In this document: one piece after another, positions 26,214 to 32,537 of the stretch | Position numbering within the stretch: position 1 is the first letter of the stretch | Layout of the letters: each line of letters opens with the position of its first letter | Origin: an uncultured Lamprocystis sp. | Lineage (GTDB): Bacteria > Pseudomonadota > Gammaproteobacteria > Chromatiales > Chromatiaceae | Assembly (NCBI RefSeq): GCF_903933125.1 | Contig: NZ_CAIZIZ010000029.1 | Span: 1 to 32,537, forward strand | Reading direction: 5' to 3' | Length of the DNA stretch: 32,537 nucleotides | The notes under the pieces: generated by a model | What the model was told of the DNA's origin: nothing | Seen by the model: the letters and a program-made list of their open reading frames with translations, nothing else | Database searches by the model: none | Translations under genes and position numbers: made by a program

Positions 26214-26219
26214 TAGCTT
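26214..26219 (+). promoter_or_regulatory. Candidate -10 element of nnrS
   Basis: TAGCTT fits TAnnnT and lies where the -10 should be if the dyad at 26178-26191 occupies -41.5. No good -35 is visible, as expected for an activator-dependent promoter. The leader would be about 33 nt. Confidence 0.45.
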
Positions 26220-26258
26220 AGGCAACGAAAAAAGAGCAGATGGCAACTGGAGAACCGA

Positions 26259-27452
26259 TTGTCCGCAATCCCGCCTTCGATCATCCGTCCCTATCACGTT
26301 ATCCTGGCGCTCGGGTTCCGCCCGTTCTTTCTTGCTGCGGGCTTGTCCGCTGTCGTGTCTTTGGCGCTGTGGCTCGCCATGCTGCGCGGTTGGATGCCGA
26401 TGAACGGCTACTACGCCGGGACCACCTGGCACGCGCACGAACTGCTCTTCGGCTATGCGACGGCCGCCATCGCCGGCTTTTTGCTGACCGCTACACGTAA
26501 TTGGACCGGCATTGCAACCGCCTCCGGTGTCCCGTTGGCCGGGCTGGTGCTGTTATGGGTGGCCGGACGTATCGCCCCCTTCCTGCCGCTGTCGGATGTG
26601 CTGGTCGCGGCCTTGGATCTGTGTTTTCCGGCAGCCGTCGCGCTATCGCTTTTCACGCCCCTGTGGCGGGGTCCCAATCCGGCGAATCGGGTCTTTATCG
26701 TCCTGCTGGGCAGCATGAGTCTGGCGTCCATGCTGGTTCATATCGAGGCGCTGGGGATCGCTTCGCATACCGCCCTGGCCGCCGACCGGCTCATGCTCGG
26801 GCTGATCCTGCTGACCTTGCTGCTGGTCGCCGGTCGCATCATGCCCTTCTTCACCCAGACCGCGTGTCCGGGGTCGAGTCCCAGGTCGAATCCCTGGGTG
26901 GAGCGTCTGACCTTCGCCCTCGCGGTCTTGTGGGTGGCGACTGATGCGGCCAGTCAGACCGGGCTGGCGATCACGGTGCCCGCGGCGGTGGCTGCCCTGA
27001 CCCTGGCGCTGGTCCAGGGGCTGCGCCTGGCCGGCTGGCATGATCGGCGGGTGTGGAGGCTCCCGATCCTCGCCGTTCTCTACAGCGGCTATCTCTGGCT
27101 GATCATTGGTCTGGTGCTGAACGCGCTGACGCAGTTGGGGCTGCTGGCACCCTTTCCCTCACTGCATGCGCTGACCATCGGGGCCGTCGGGGTTTTCACC
27201 CTGGGGATGATGGCGCGGATCACGCTGGGCCATACGGGGCGGGCCATGGTTGCCTCGCCCGCGACGGTGAGCGCCTTCGTCCTGCTGAACATGGCGGCGG
27301 CGGTGCGGGTGTTCGCTCCCTTGCTCTGGCCAGCCGCCTACCTGGAGTGGCTGACGCTTTCCGGTGCCCTGTGGCTCCTGGCCTTTGGGCTCTTTCTCTG
27401 GGTTCACGTTCCCATGCTGATCAGTCCGCGGGCCGATGGGCGGCCGGGCTAA
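26259..27452 (+). CDS. nnrS: NnrS family heme-copper membrane protein
   Basis: NnrS proteins are multi-pass inner-membrane proteins with heme and copper, linked to resistance to nitric oxide and to iron-nitrosyl complexes. The 397-residue protein has about 11-12 hydrophobic segments and family motifs: ILALGFRPFFLAAG at residues 15-28, TTWHAHELLFGYATAAIAGFLL near 55-76 with two His, LLLVAGRIMPFFTQTA near 187-202, HALTIGAVGVFTLGMMARITLGHTGR near 304-329. Translation begins at TTG 26259 with GGAGA 5 bases upstream. A perfect NnrR/Dnr-type box lies upstream, supporting control by nitric oxide or low oxygen. No nitrite or nitric oxide reductase gene is in this window. Confidence 0.94.
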   Translation: MSAIPPSIIRPYHVILALGFRPFFLAAGLSAVVSLALWLAMLRGWMPMNGYYAGTTWHAHELLFGYATAAIAGFLLTATRNWTGIATASGVPLAGLVLLWVAGRIAPFLPLSDVLVAALDLCFPAAVALSLFTPLWRGPNPANRVFIVLLGSMSLASMLVHIEALGIASHTALAADRLMLGLILLTLLLVAGRIMPFFTQTACPGSSPRSNPWVERLTFALAVLWVATDAASQTGLAITVPAAVAALTLALVQGLRLAGWHDRRVWRLPILAVLYSGYLWLIIGLVLNALTQLGLLAPFPSLHALTIGAVGVFTLGMMARITLGHTGRAMVASPATVSAFVLLNMAAAVRVFAPLLWPAAYLEWLTLSGALWLLAFGLFLWVHVPMLISPRADGRPG

Positions 27453-27510
27453 TGGTGATTTCCGGGAAATGATCTACCGACGTGTAGGGGCGACTATTGG
27501 TGATTTCCGG
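27453..27510 (+). repeat. Direct repeat TGGTGATTTCCGG (2 copies)
   Basis: Identical 13-base units at 27453-27465 and 27498-27510 lie 45 bases apart, immediately after the nnrS stop. The GATTTCCG core also occurs in the palindrome at 27617-27651, so these may be broken arms of that same repeat family. Confidence 0.5.
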
Positions 27511-27541
27511 AACACCGGATACCACCCACCATCGGCTTGGA

Positions 27542-27601
27542 TGTAGGTGCGACTTCAGTCGCACCGATTCAGGCGCAGGTGCGACTGAAGTCGCACCTAC
27601 A
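27542..27601. repeat. Large perfect hairpin repeat, 24-base arms
   Basis: The left arm 27542-27565 (starting TGTAGGTGCGACTTCAG) and right arm 27578-27601 are perfect inverted repeats around a 12-base loop. Each arm is itself palindromic around CGACTTCAGTCG. A related shorter unit (GTAGGGGCGACTTCAGTCGCCC) lies at 32319-32339, so this is a dispersed family. It could end nnrS transcription. Confidence 0.75.
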
Positions 27602-27616
27602 CTGACCGGTATCCAA

Positions 27617-27651
27617 ATTGTCGGAAATCGCCAAAGGCGATTTCCGACAAT
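27617..27651. repeat. REP-like palindrome with 16-base arms
   Basis: ATTGTCGGAAATCGCC and GGCGATTTCCGACAAT pair perfectly around AAA. It is a longer relative of the palindrome at 8531-8555 between pilG and pilH. It lies 4 bases before the end of the decayed metallo-hydrolase gene on the opposite strand. Confidence 0.7.
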
Positions 27652-27654
27652 GGC

Positions 27655-28090
27655 CTAACCGAACTGATGCCTGGTGCCGACCGGTGATTCACGGAACTGA
27701 GAGGGAAAGCGGTCGCGGAAGTAGCAGACGGCGGGGAGACCGGTACAGTGAATCGGCGCGAGATAAGCGACGCCGAAGCGCTCCACGGTGAACGCCAGGC
27801 GGTCCGCGTCGGCGCGCAGCAAATGGGTGCCGCCGATGACGGCATGGATCGGCCGATGATCGGTCAGCGCCTGGATATGCTCCAGTGTGTTCACGACGCC
27901 GGAGTGACTGCAGCCAAGCAGCACCACCAGCCCTGCCGGGGTATCCAGATAGAGCGCCTGATCGTCCGGTATCGAAGAGCACACAGTGCTCATCGGCTTC
28001 AATCAACCAGGCAACACCATGCTCGCCGAGGAGCCCCATGGCGTCGGCGGTGTTCTCCACCAGTTGAGTGATGGTTAAATGACGGATCAT
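27655..28090 (-). pseudogene. Metallo-beta-lactamase-fold hydrolase, internal deletion and frame change
   Basis: The first about 40 codons from ATG 28090 (HLTITQLVENTADAMGLLGEHGVAW to LFDTG) match the start of a metallo-beta-lactamase-fold hydrolase. Near 27965 the sequence jumps to the C-terminal part in another frame: DDQALYLDTPAGLVVLLGCSHSG, then VVNTLEHIQAL, HAVIGGTHLL and APIHCTGLPA. The central region with the zinc motif HxHxDH, perhaps 120-150 residues judging from intact relatives of about 280 residues, is missing, and the two halves are joined out of frame. A functional enzyme is therefore impossible from this locus. The gene is flanked by repeats on both sides, which may have caused or followed the deletion. 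Confidence 0.8.
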
Positions 28091-28120
28091 AAGTAACGCG
28101 TCAGAAAGAATGCGATACAC

Positions 28121-28174
28121 TCGTTGTCGTTGTCGTTGTCGTTGTCGTAATCGTTGTCGTAATCGTTGTCGTAA
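28121..28174. repeat. Hexanucleotide tandem repeat (TCGTTG/TCGTAA), 9 units
   Basis: Nine consecutive hexamers read TCGTTG x4, then TCGTAA and TCGTTG alternating to 28174. A related piece in inverted orientation, TCGATTACGACAACGATC, lies at 28253-28270. The reverse strand would encode an Asp-Asn-Asp-Tyr repeat, but no supported gene contains it. Such tandem arrays are prone to copy-number change. Confidence 0.8.
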
Positions 28175-28275
28175 TCGGAGAAGCGATTCGCATTGGGCAT
28201 AAGCAGCCCGATAACGACGCGGTGCAAGAGGATTCTCGCGGGTATCACAAACTCGATTACGACAACGATCAAGAC

Positions 28276-28306
28276 GGCAGGCGCGCCTGCTGGCGGCGGG
28301 CCTGCC
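28276..28306 (-). terminator. Candidate hairpin terminator downstream of fccB
   Basis: GGCAGGC (28276-28282) and GCCTGCC (28300-28306) form a stem 7 bases after the fccB stop, and GCAGGCGCGCCTGC (28277-28290) is a perfect 14-base palindrome in the same place. No strong T-run follows on the minus strand, so termination efficiency is uncertain. Confidence 0.4.
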
Positions 28307-28312
28307 GCAGCC

Positions 28313-29587
28313 TTACATAAAACTGTCCTGGATGATGTTCTTGTACCAGCTATGGGCGTATTCGACCTCACGCTTGTGCGCCCAGTCCGGGGCATCCATG
28401 GGGGTGAGGCCGCCCGCGCCGGGAACCTCGGCGATCTTGCCGTCGGCGGCGAGCTTATACACGCCCGCTACCGAGATGCCCCACTCGGGTCCGGCAATTG
28501 AGTAGCAGGTGTTGACGTAGGAGGGCACGCCGACCTCCTTGCCGTTGAGCATGGCCACCACCGCCCCGGCGCAGACCTTGGCCTGGCTGTTGGCCGAGTA
28601 GGCGGATTTGGGCATGGCCCCGGCGATGCACGCGTCGCCGATGACATGGATGCCCTTGGCCAGGGATGACTCGAAGGTCTTGGCATCCACCGGACACCAG
28701 CCCTTGTCGTCGGCCAGACCCGCGACCTGCGCGATCTTGCCGGCCCGCTGCGGCGGGATGACGTTGAGCACGTCGGCCTTGATCTCGTCGCCGAAACTGG
28801 TCTCGGCAGTCATGCCCTTGGCGTTGACCTTGACCACCGCGGCGTCCGGACCGGGACGCCATTCGATCATGCCGGGGAAGAACTTCTCCCAGGCCTGGAT
28901 GAACAACCCTTGCTTGGAGAATTGGGACTTGCTGTCCAGGATGATGATCTTGGACTTGGGCTTGTGGGCCTTGAGATAGATGGCGATCTGGCTCGCCCGC
29001 TCGTAAGGTCCCGGGGGGCAGCGGTACGGATTGGGCGGGGAGGTAATGACGACGGTTCCGCCGTCGGCCATGGCCTCCAACTGGCCGCGCAGGATCTTGG
29101 TCTGTTCGCCGGCCTTCCAGGCGTGCGTCAGGGTCTGGGAGGACGCTTCGCTGTGACCCTCGATCTTCTCGAACAGCAATTCGACGCCGGGGGCGACGAC
29201 GCAGCGGTCATAGGGTAACTCTTTGCCGCCGCCGGTCTTGACGACTTTCTTGGCGGCGTCGATGGACTCGGCCGAGTCCTGCACCATGGTGATGCCGAGC
29301 GCCTTCAGGCCATCGTAGGCGACCCGCAGCGAGTCGAGCGTGCGCTCGCCGCTCAAGACCTCGTTGCTGAAATAGCACGTATAGTAGACCGGGTTGGGCT
29401 CGACGACGGTCACCTCGATGCTCGGGTCCAACCGCTTGATGTATTTGGCGACGGTGGCGCCGGCAGTGCCGCCGCCGACCACCACGACCTTGTTCCCGGC
29501 ACCCAGCGCCAAGTGGGGCACGCCGATCAGGCCAACGGCAGTCGCCGCGCCGGCGGCCCGTACGAAATCACGACGATTCATCTTCAT
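28313..29587 (-). CDS. fccB: Flavocytochrome c sulfide dehydrogenase, flavoprotein subunit
   Basis: FccB oxidises sulfide in the periplasm and passes electrons through FAD to the cytochrome FccA. The 424-residue precursor has a Tat signal ([11 protein letters not shown]) and then the FAD-binding [18 protein letters not shown]. Cys71 in [10 protein letters not shown] corresponds to mature Cys42, the covalent FAD site of Allochromatium vinosum FccB. Cys190 in [12 protein letters not shown] corresponds to Cys161, and Cys361 in NTCYSI to Cys337, the redox disulfide, allowing for a 5-residue deletion near residue 238. All key residues are kept, so activity is expected. It starts 21 nt after fccA with a GAGGAG site 9 bases upstream. 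A second set of sulfide oxidation genes is not in the window. Confidence 0.97.
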   Translation of the reverse strand: MKMNRRDFVRAAGAATAVGLIGVPHLALGAGNKVVVVGGGTAGATVAKYIKRLDPSIEVTVVEPNPVYYTCYFSNEVLSGERTLDSLRVAYDGLKALGITMVQDSAESIDAAKKVVKTGGGKELPYDRCVVAPGVELLFEKIEGHSEASSQTLTHAWKAGEQTKILRGQLEAMADGGTVVITSPPNPYRCPPGPYERASQIAIYLKAHKPKSKIIILDSKSQFSKQGLFIQAWEKFFPGMIEWRPGPDAAVVKVNAKGMTAETSFGDEIKADVLNVIPPQRAGKIAQVAGLADDKGWCPVDAKTFESSLAKGIHVIGDACIAGAMPKSAYSANSQAKVCAGAVVAMLNGKEVGVPSYVNTCYSIAGPEWGISVAGVYKLAADGKIAEVPGAGGLTPMDAPDWAHKREVEYAHSWYKNIIQDSFM

Positions 29588-29608
29588 CTGGTTCGACTCC
29601 TCGGGCGC

Positions 29609-30298
29609 TTATTGTTGGCTGGCGTAGTAGGCGTAAATCGCCGTCAGACCGTTTTCGCCTTCCTTCGTGATCAGATCCTTGAGCTTGCTCTTCATCTTCT
29701 TGGGCATCTCGCGGCGATCGGCACGGAAGTCCTCCATGGCATAGACCAGATAGGGGGTCCATTGGCCGGCGAGGATCTGGTACTCCTCCCCGCCCTCTTC
29801 GCCTTCCTCCTCTTCCTCGGCCTCACTCTCTTCTTTCGCCTTGGTCTCGCCGGTCAGGGGCGCGCCGCCCTCGCTATGACATTTCTCGCAGAATTTGTCA
29901 TGGAACTTCTTGCCCTTGGCGGCCAGTGCCTGGTCGAACGGTTGCTTCGCGGGGACATAGGGCTTCGCATGGAAGTAGCCGGCCATGAGCTCAAATTCTT
30001 CATCCGAATACCCCTTGGCGATTCGACCCATGATGGTCGAATAGATCTTGCCGTCGCGAAAGCCCTGCATCAGTTCGGTGAAATAGGCGGCGTCCATGCC
30101 CGCCAGGGTGGGGGATGCGGGACCGACGCTCGCCCCGTCGGTGCCGTGACAGCCGGCACAGGTCTCGGCAAGCATGCCGGCGCTGGCCCCGGAGACCAGT
30201 GCCGGCGCGGCCGGGGCATCCGCCGCTTGAGTGCTGAAACCGACGCCCAGCGCGAGGGCCCCGGCGAGCAGGGCCAGTCTGGTTGGTGTATTGGCCAT
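29609..30298 (-). CDS. fccA: Flavocytochrome c sulfide dehydrogenase, diheme cytochrome subunit
   Basis: FccA takes electrons from the FAD of FccB and passes them to soluble periplasmic carriers. The 229-residue precursor has a Sec signal (cleavage near residue 26) and two heme c sites: CAGCH at 47-51 and CEKCH at 137-141. Family blocks [25 protein letters not shown] and [18 protein letters not shown] are present. Between the second heme and ILAGQW, residues 151-172 contain 13 glutamates; in A. vinosum FccA, as I recall it, this spot holds only a short acidic turn. The start at ATG 30298 has AGGAGT upstream; the open frame extends further without signal-like sequence. fccA and fccB form an operon. 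Confidence 0.96.
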   Translation of the reverse strand: MANTPTRLALLAGALALGVGFSTQAADAPAAPALVSGASAGMLAETCAGCHGTDGASVGPASPTLAGMDAAYFTELMQGFRDGKIYSTIMGRIAKGYSDEEFELMAGYFHAKPYVPAKQPFDQALAAKGKKFHDKFCEKCHSEGGAPLTGETKAKEESEAEEEEEGEEGGEEYQILAGQWTPYLVYAMEDFRADRREMPKKMKSKLKDLITKEGENGLTAIYAYYASQQ

Positions 30299-30335
30299 GT
30301 GAACTCCTGATGGTGTGGAACAGGCGTAACGTTCG

Positions 30336-30355
30336 CGCGGAGGCGTCCCTCCGCG
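30336..30355. repeat. Hairpin in the fccA leader
   Basis: CGCGGAGG (30336-30343) and CCTCCGCG (30348-30355) form a perfect 8-base stem with a 4-base loop (CGTC), about 38 bases upstream of the fccA start. It would lie in the 5' untranslated region if the promoter is further upstream and could stabilise the mRNA. Confidence 0.45.
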
Positions 30356-30795
30356 ATGCAGACCGGGGGCCGCCCGCGGGGCGTCTCCCCTGCATTCGTA
30401 AAACAGCAAAGCGTGATTAAGTCGTGACGGAACGCGCGTCGATGCGCTTCATCAGTGAGCCGACGCCTTGGCCTCTCGGGGGATGAGACATGGGGTCCTC
30501 GCAGCGGTGAGCGGTGACGACGACCCGCGTCGGGTCTGCAGCGCGGCTGAAGACTGGACCTGGGTCGCGGCTCCGATTGTTGTTATGGTTTGCGGTCGGG
30601 TGAACGGGTGATTCACCTGGAAAGCGTCTGGATGGTACGGCATTGCGACGGGCTTTGCCAAGGTGCCGCGGTGGCGCGGCAGCCCCGAATCTGGTTGACC
30701 GCCGCCAGCAGCGTGCCCGCGGCGAGGCGATGGTGAACTATGCTGCGTTTGTCCTCCCTACGATGCTTGCTGACCGTGAACGTCGCGCAGTGACC

Positions 30796-30891
30796 CTGTG
30801 GGAGCGGCGTCCCGCCGCGACGGGGCCGGGCGCTCAGCCGCGGCGTTGGATGTCACCGCGGCACCGTAGCGCGGCAGGACGCCACTCCCAC
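30796..30891. repeat. Inverted-repeat element (GTGGGAG...CTCCCAC)
   Basis: The left end GTGGGAGCGGCGTCCCGCCGCG (from 30796, written here only in outline) is mirrored by GCGGCAGGACGCCACTCCCAC ending at 30891, with a few mismatches and a loop of about 50 bases. This is a MITE-sized palindromic element close to the nadA 3' end. It could act as a terminator for nadA. Confidence 0.6.
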
Positions 30892-30938
30892 GGGAGACTT
30901 TCATCTTCCGGGGTGGCTTGATGTTCCTTCCATGCCCG

Positions 30939-32009
30939 TTAGTCTGAGCGGACGGGTGCGCTGATCCCCTGAGTGCGGGCGAAGTCGAGCATGCGCTGGA
31001 TCGGGACGACGGCGCGCTGACGCACGGCCTCATCAATGCGGACCTCCTGCGCCCCCGTGAGCAACACCTGCTCCAGGTTCTGCAGGGCGTTCATGGCCAT
31101 CCAGGGACAGTGCGCGCAGGTCTCGCAGGTGGCGCCCTCACCGGCGGTCGGGGCGGCGATCAGGGTCTTGTCCGGAGCAAGCTGATGCATTTTCCAGAAG
31201 ATCCCGGCGTCGGTGGCGACGATGAACTCCTGGTTCGGCAGCTCGGTGACGGCGCGGATCAACTGCGTGGTGGAGCCGACCACGTTGGCTTGAGCGACGA
31301 CTTCGTCCGGGGCCTCCGGGTGGACCAGCACGGCCGCGTCCGGGCGCAGTTTGCGTACCCGCTCCAAGGCGAATGACTTGAACTCTTCATGAACGACACA
31401 GGCCCCGTCCCACAGGAGCATGTCGGCGCCCGTCATGCGTTCCACATAGTGGCCCAGGTGCTTATCCGGCGCCCACAGGACCTTCTGACCGAGCGCCGTC
31501 AGGTGTTTGACGATCGGCAACGCGATACTGGAGGTCACCACCCAGTCGGCGCGCGCCTTGACCGCGGCGCTGGTGTTGGCATAGACCACCACCGTGTGCT
31601 CCGGGTGCGCGTCGCAGAAGGCGGAAAAAGCGTCCGCGGGGCAGCCCTCGTCGAGCGAGCAGGTGGCCGCCAGGTCCGGCATCAGCACGCGCTTCTCGGG
31701 GTTGAGAATCTTGGCCGTCTCGCCCATGAAACGAACACCGCAGACCACCAAAGTCCGGGCGTCGCTCGCCGCGCCGAAGCGCGCCATCTCCAGCGAATCG
31801 GCGACGCAGCCGCCGGTCTCTTCGGCCAGCGACTGGAGGTCGGCGTCGGTGTAGTAATGGGCGACCAGGACCGCATGCTCCTGCACCAGCAGGGACTTGA
31901 TCCGCTCCTTGAGCGCGGCCTTGGCGTCGTCGCTCAATGTGGGCCAATGGGGGTGAGGTGGGACCTGAAGCGGACGCCGGACCTGCTCCGGCGCTGGGAT
32001 GCTGCTCAT
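30939..32009 (-). CDS. nadA: Quinolinate synthase
   Basis: NadA condenses iminoaspartate with dihydroxyacetone phosphate to quinolinate in NAD synthesis, using a [4Fe-4S] cluster. The 356-residue protein matches the E. coli-type enzyme: [37 protein letters not shown], and the cluster cysteines Cys117 in [12 protein letters not shown], Cys204 in [13 protein letters not shown] and Cys301 in the [13 protein letters not shown] motif. These lie 4 residues after the E. coli positions 113, 200 and 297. The start is ATG 32009. nadB and nadC are not adjacent. The gene stands alone with gaps on both sides. Confidence 0.97.
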   Translation of the reverse strand: MSSIPAPEQVRRPLQVPPHPHWPTLSDDAKAALKERIKSLLVQEHAVLVAHYYTDADLQSLAEETGGCVADSLEMARFGAASDARTLVVCGVRFMGETAKILNPEKRVLMPDLAATCSLDEGCPADAFSAFCDAHPEHTVVVYANTSAAVKARADWVVTSSIALPIVKHLTALGQKVLWAPDKHLGHYVERMTGADMLLWDGACVVHEEFKSFALERVRKLRPDAAVLVHPEAPDEVVAQANVVGSTTQLIRAVTELPNQEFIVATDAGIFWKMHQLAPDKTLIAAPTAGEGATCETCAHCPWMAMNALQNLEQVLLTGAQEVRIDEAVRQRAVVPIQRMLDFARTQGISAPVRSD

Positions 32010-32170
32010 CGTCGTAGAATCTCCGCGTGGGACGTCCGGCAGATCCGGCGACAGGTGTCGCGAAACGCCGGGCGCCGGGGATAATCACGAAGAGTTGCGC
32101 CTTTTTTCTGCTGCGTCAACTCCCGGGATGCCGACGGGTGTGATAAGAACAGATAGGGTTGCGCCTCTCG

Positions 32171-32254
32171 GTAGGATGGGCAGAGCGAGAGCGATGCCCA
32201 TCCTCAAGCGGCGCGGTGGCCGGATGGGCATCGCTCTCGCTTTGCCCATCCTAC
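32171..32254. repeat. Large inverted repeat, 33-base arms (GTAGGATGGGC family)
   Basis: The arms 32171-32203 (starting GTAGGATGGGCAGAGCGAG) and 32222-32254 are inverted repeats with one mismatch around an 18-base spacer. Each arm is itself a small hairpin (GGATGGGCA..TGCCCATCC). The repeat between tonB and algH at 4614-4642 is a single related unit. Two units in inverted order suggest a mobile palindromic element. Confidence 0.75.
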
Positions 32255-32318
32255 GCCCGTGTGCCCGCCATGGGCATGTACCCGTGACCTGATTAAAGAT
32301 AACATAATCAATTACCTG

Positions 32319-32339
32319 TAGGGGCGACTTCAGTCGCCC
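32319..32339. repeat. Palindrome GGGCGACT/AGTCGCCC
   Basis: GGGCGACT (32322-32329) and AGTCGCCC (32332-32339) pair perfectly around TC, preceded by GTAG. It shares the CGACTTCAGTCG core with the large hairpin at 27542-27601, so both belong to one family. Confidence 0.65.
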
Positions 32340-32537
32340 TGTCAGCCCGTAGGATGCGGTGAGGAACGGACACTGGTGGCGAATTCGCTAACCCATTGAA
32401 GCCCATCGTCTCGTGAACATGCTTTCAAGGGGTGTCGGGGTTCTTCCGGCATTGCGCCACCAGGGGGAGCGTTAGGGGTCGCTCGCACTCCAACCTCCGG
32501 GCTCTCGCCGAAAAAGAAGAGGCTCTCACAAAGACAC

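Larger units (their letters stand above)
30299..30938. other. Gene-free gap between nadA and fccA with an inverted repeat
   Basis: These 640 bases hold the fccA leader and the 3' end region of nadA. Short open frames on both strands (for example 30452-30661 minus and 30643-30921 plus) have no recognisable family sequence and are probably chance frames. The recognisable elements are the leader hairpin at 30336-30355 and the inverted-repeat element at 30796-30891. No clear promoter was found for fccAB. Confidence 0.5.
32010..32537. other. Gene-free end of window with two palindromic repeats
   Basis: No coding sequence with family-like content was found in these 528 bases. Recognisable are the nadA promoter region (position not resolved), the large inverted repeat at 32171-32254 and the shorter palindrome at 32319-32339. 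The last about 190 bases show nothing that I can identify. Confidence 0.5.

Noticed and set aside
28121-28174. CRISPR array
   Set aside because: The units are contiguous 6-base repeats without spacers, and no cas gene is nearby.
30643-30921. A 92-codon plus-strand frame between fccA and nadA
   Set aside because: It runs through an inverted-repeat element and shows no protein-like pattern.

Overview
The window is GC-rich DNA that most likely comes from a purple sulfur bacterium of the Chromatiaceae (Gammaproteobacteria) or a close relative; genus is not resolvable from the sequence alone. The strongest clue is a flavocytochrome c sulfide dehydrogenase pair (fccA-fccB) very like the Allochromatium vinosum enzyme. 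The pyrC'-pyrB-pyrR-ruvX-algH-tonB-gshB / pilG-pilH-pilI-pilJ-chpA-chpC order also matches a gammaproteobacterial block known from Pseudomonas.

Layout. Positions 1-600 hold a palindromic repeat, a remnant of a toxin-antitoxin pair and an orphan DUF433 antitoxin-like gene. Positions 651-7835 (minus strand) form a tightly packed, probably co-transcribed row read as gshB, apbE-like, tonB, algH, ruvX, pyrR, pyrB, pyrC', with most junctions overlapping by 1-23 nt. PyrC' has lost its metal-binding histidines and is probably a structural partner of PyrB. Positions 8089-18076 (plus strand) are the Pil-Chp chemosensory cluster for type IV pili: PilG and PilH response regulators, PilI CheW-like adaptor, PilJ receptor, ChpA hybrid kinase and ChpC adaptor. 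pilK and chpB (methyltransferase and methylesterase) are absent. chpA is split by a +1 frame change at a run of ten G, just before the kinase core.

Positions 18141-20938 (minus) carry a CHAD-domain protein, a secreted rhodanese and a bacteriohemerythrin. Positions 21351-26146 (plus) carry the conserved stress/sporulation-like trio prkA-yeaH-spoVR. nnrS (26259-27452) follows, with a perfect TTGAC-N4-GTCAA box upstream at a spacing that fits a class II activated promoter. Positions 27453-28310 are a repeat-rich, decaying stretch with several palindromic families, a hexanucleotide tandem repeat and a metallo-beta-lactamase-fold gene that has lost its central part. Positions 28313-30298 (minus) carry fccA-fccB; FccA has an unusual glutamate-rich insertion. 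nadA (30939-32009, minus) is followed by about 530 bases without genes but with two palindromic repeats.

No tRNA, rRNA, CRISPR array, insertion sequence or prophage was recognised. The window is mainly conserved chromosomal backbone. The most interesting points are the G10 tract in chpA, the nnrS control region, the acidic insertion in FccA, and the dispersed palindromes that recur in several intergenic gaps.
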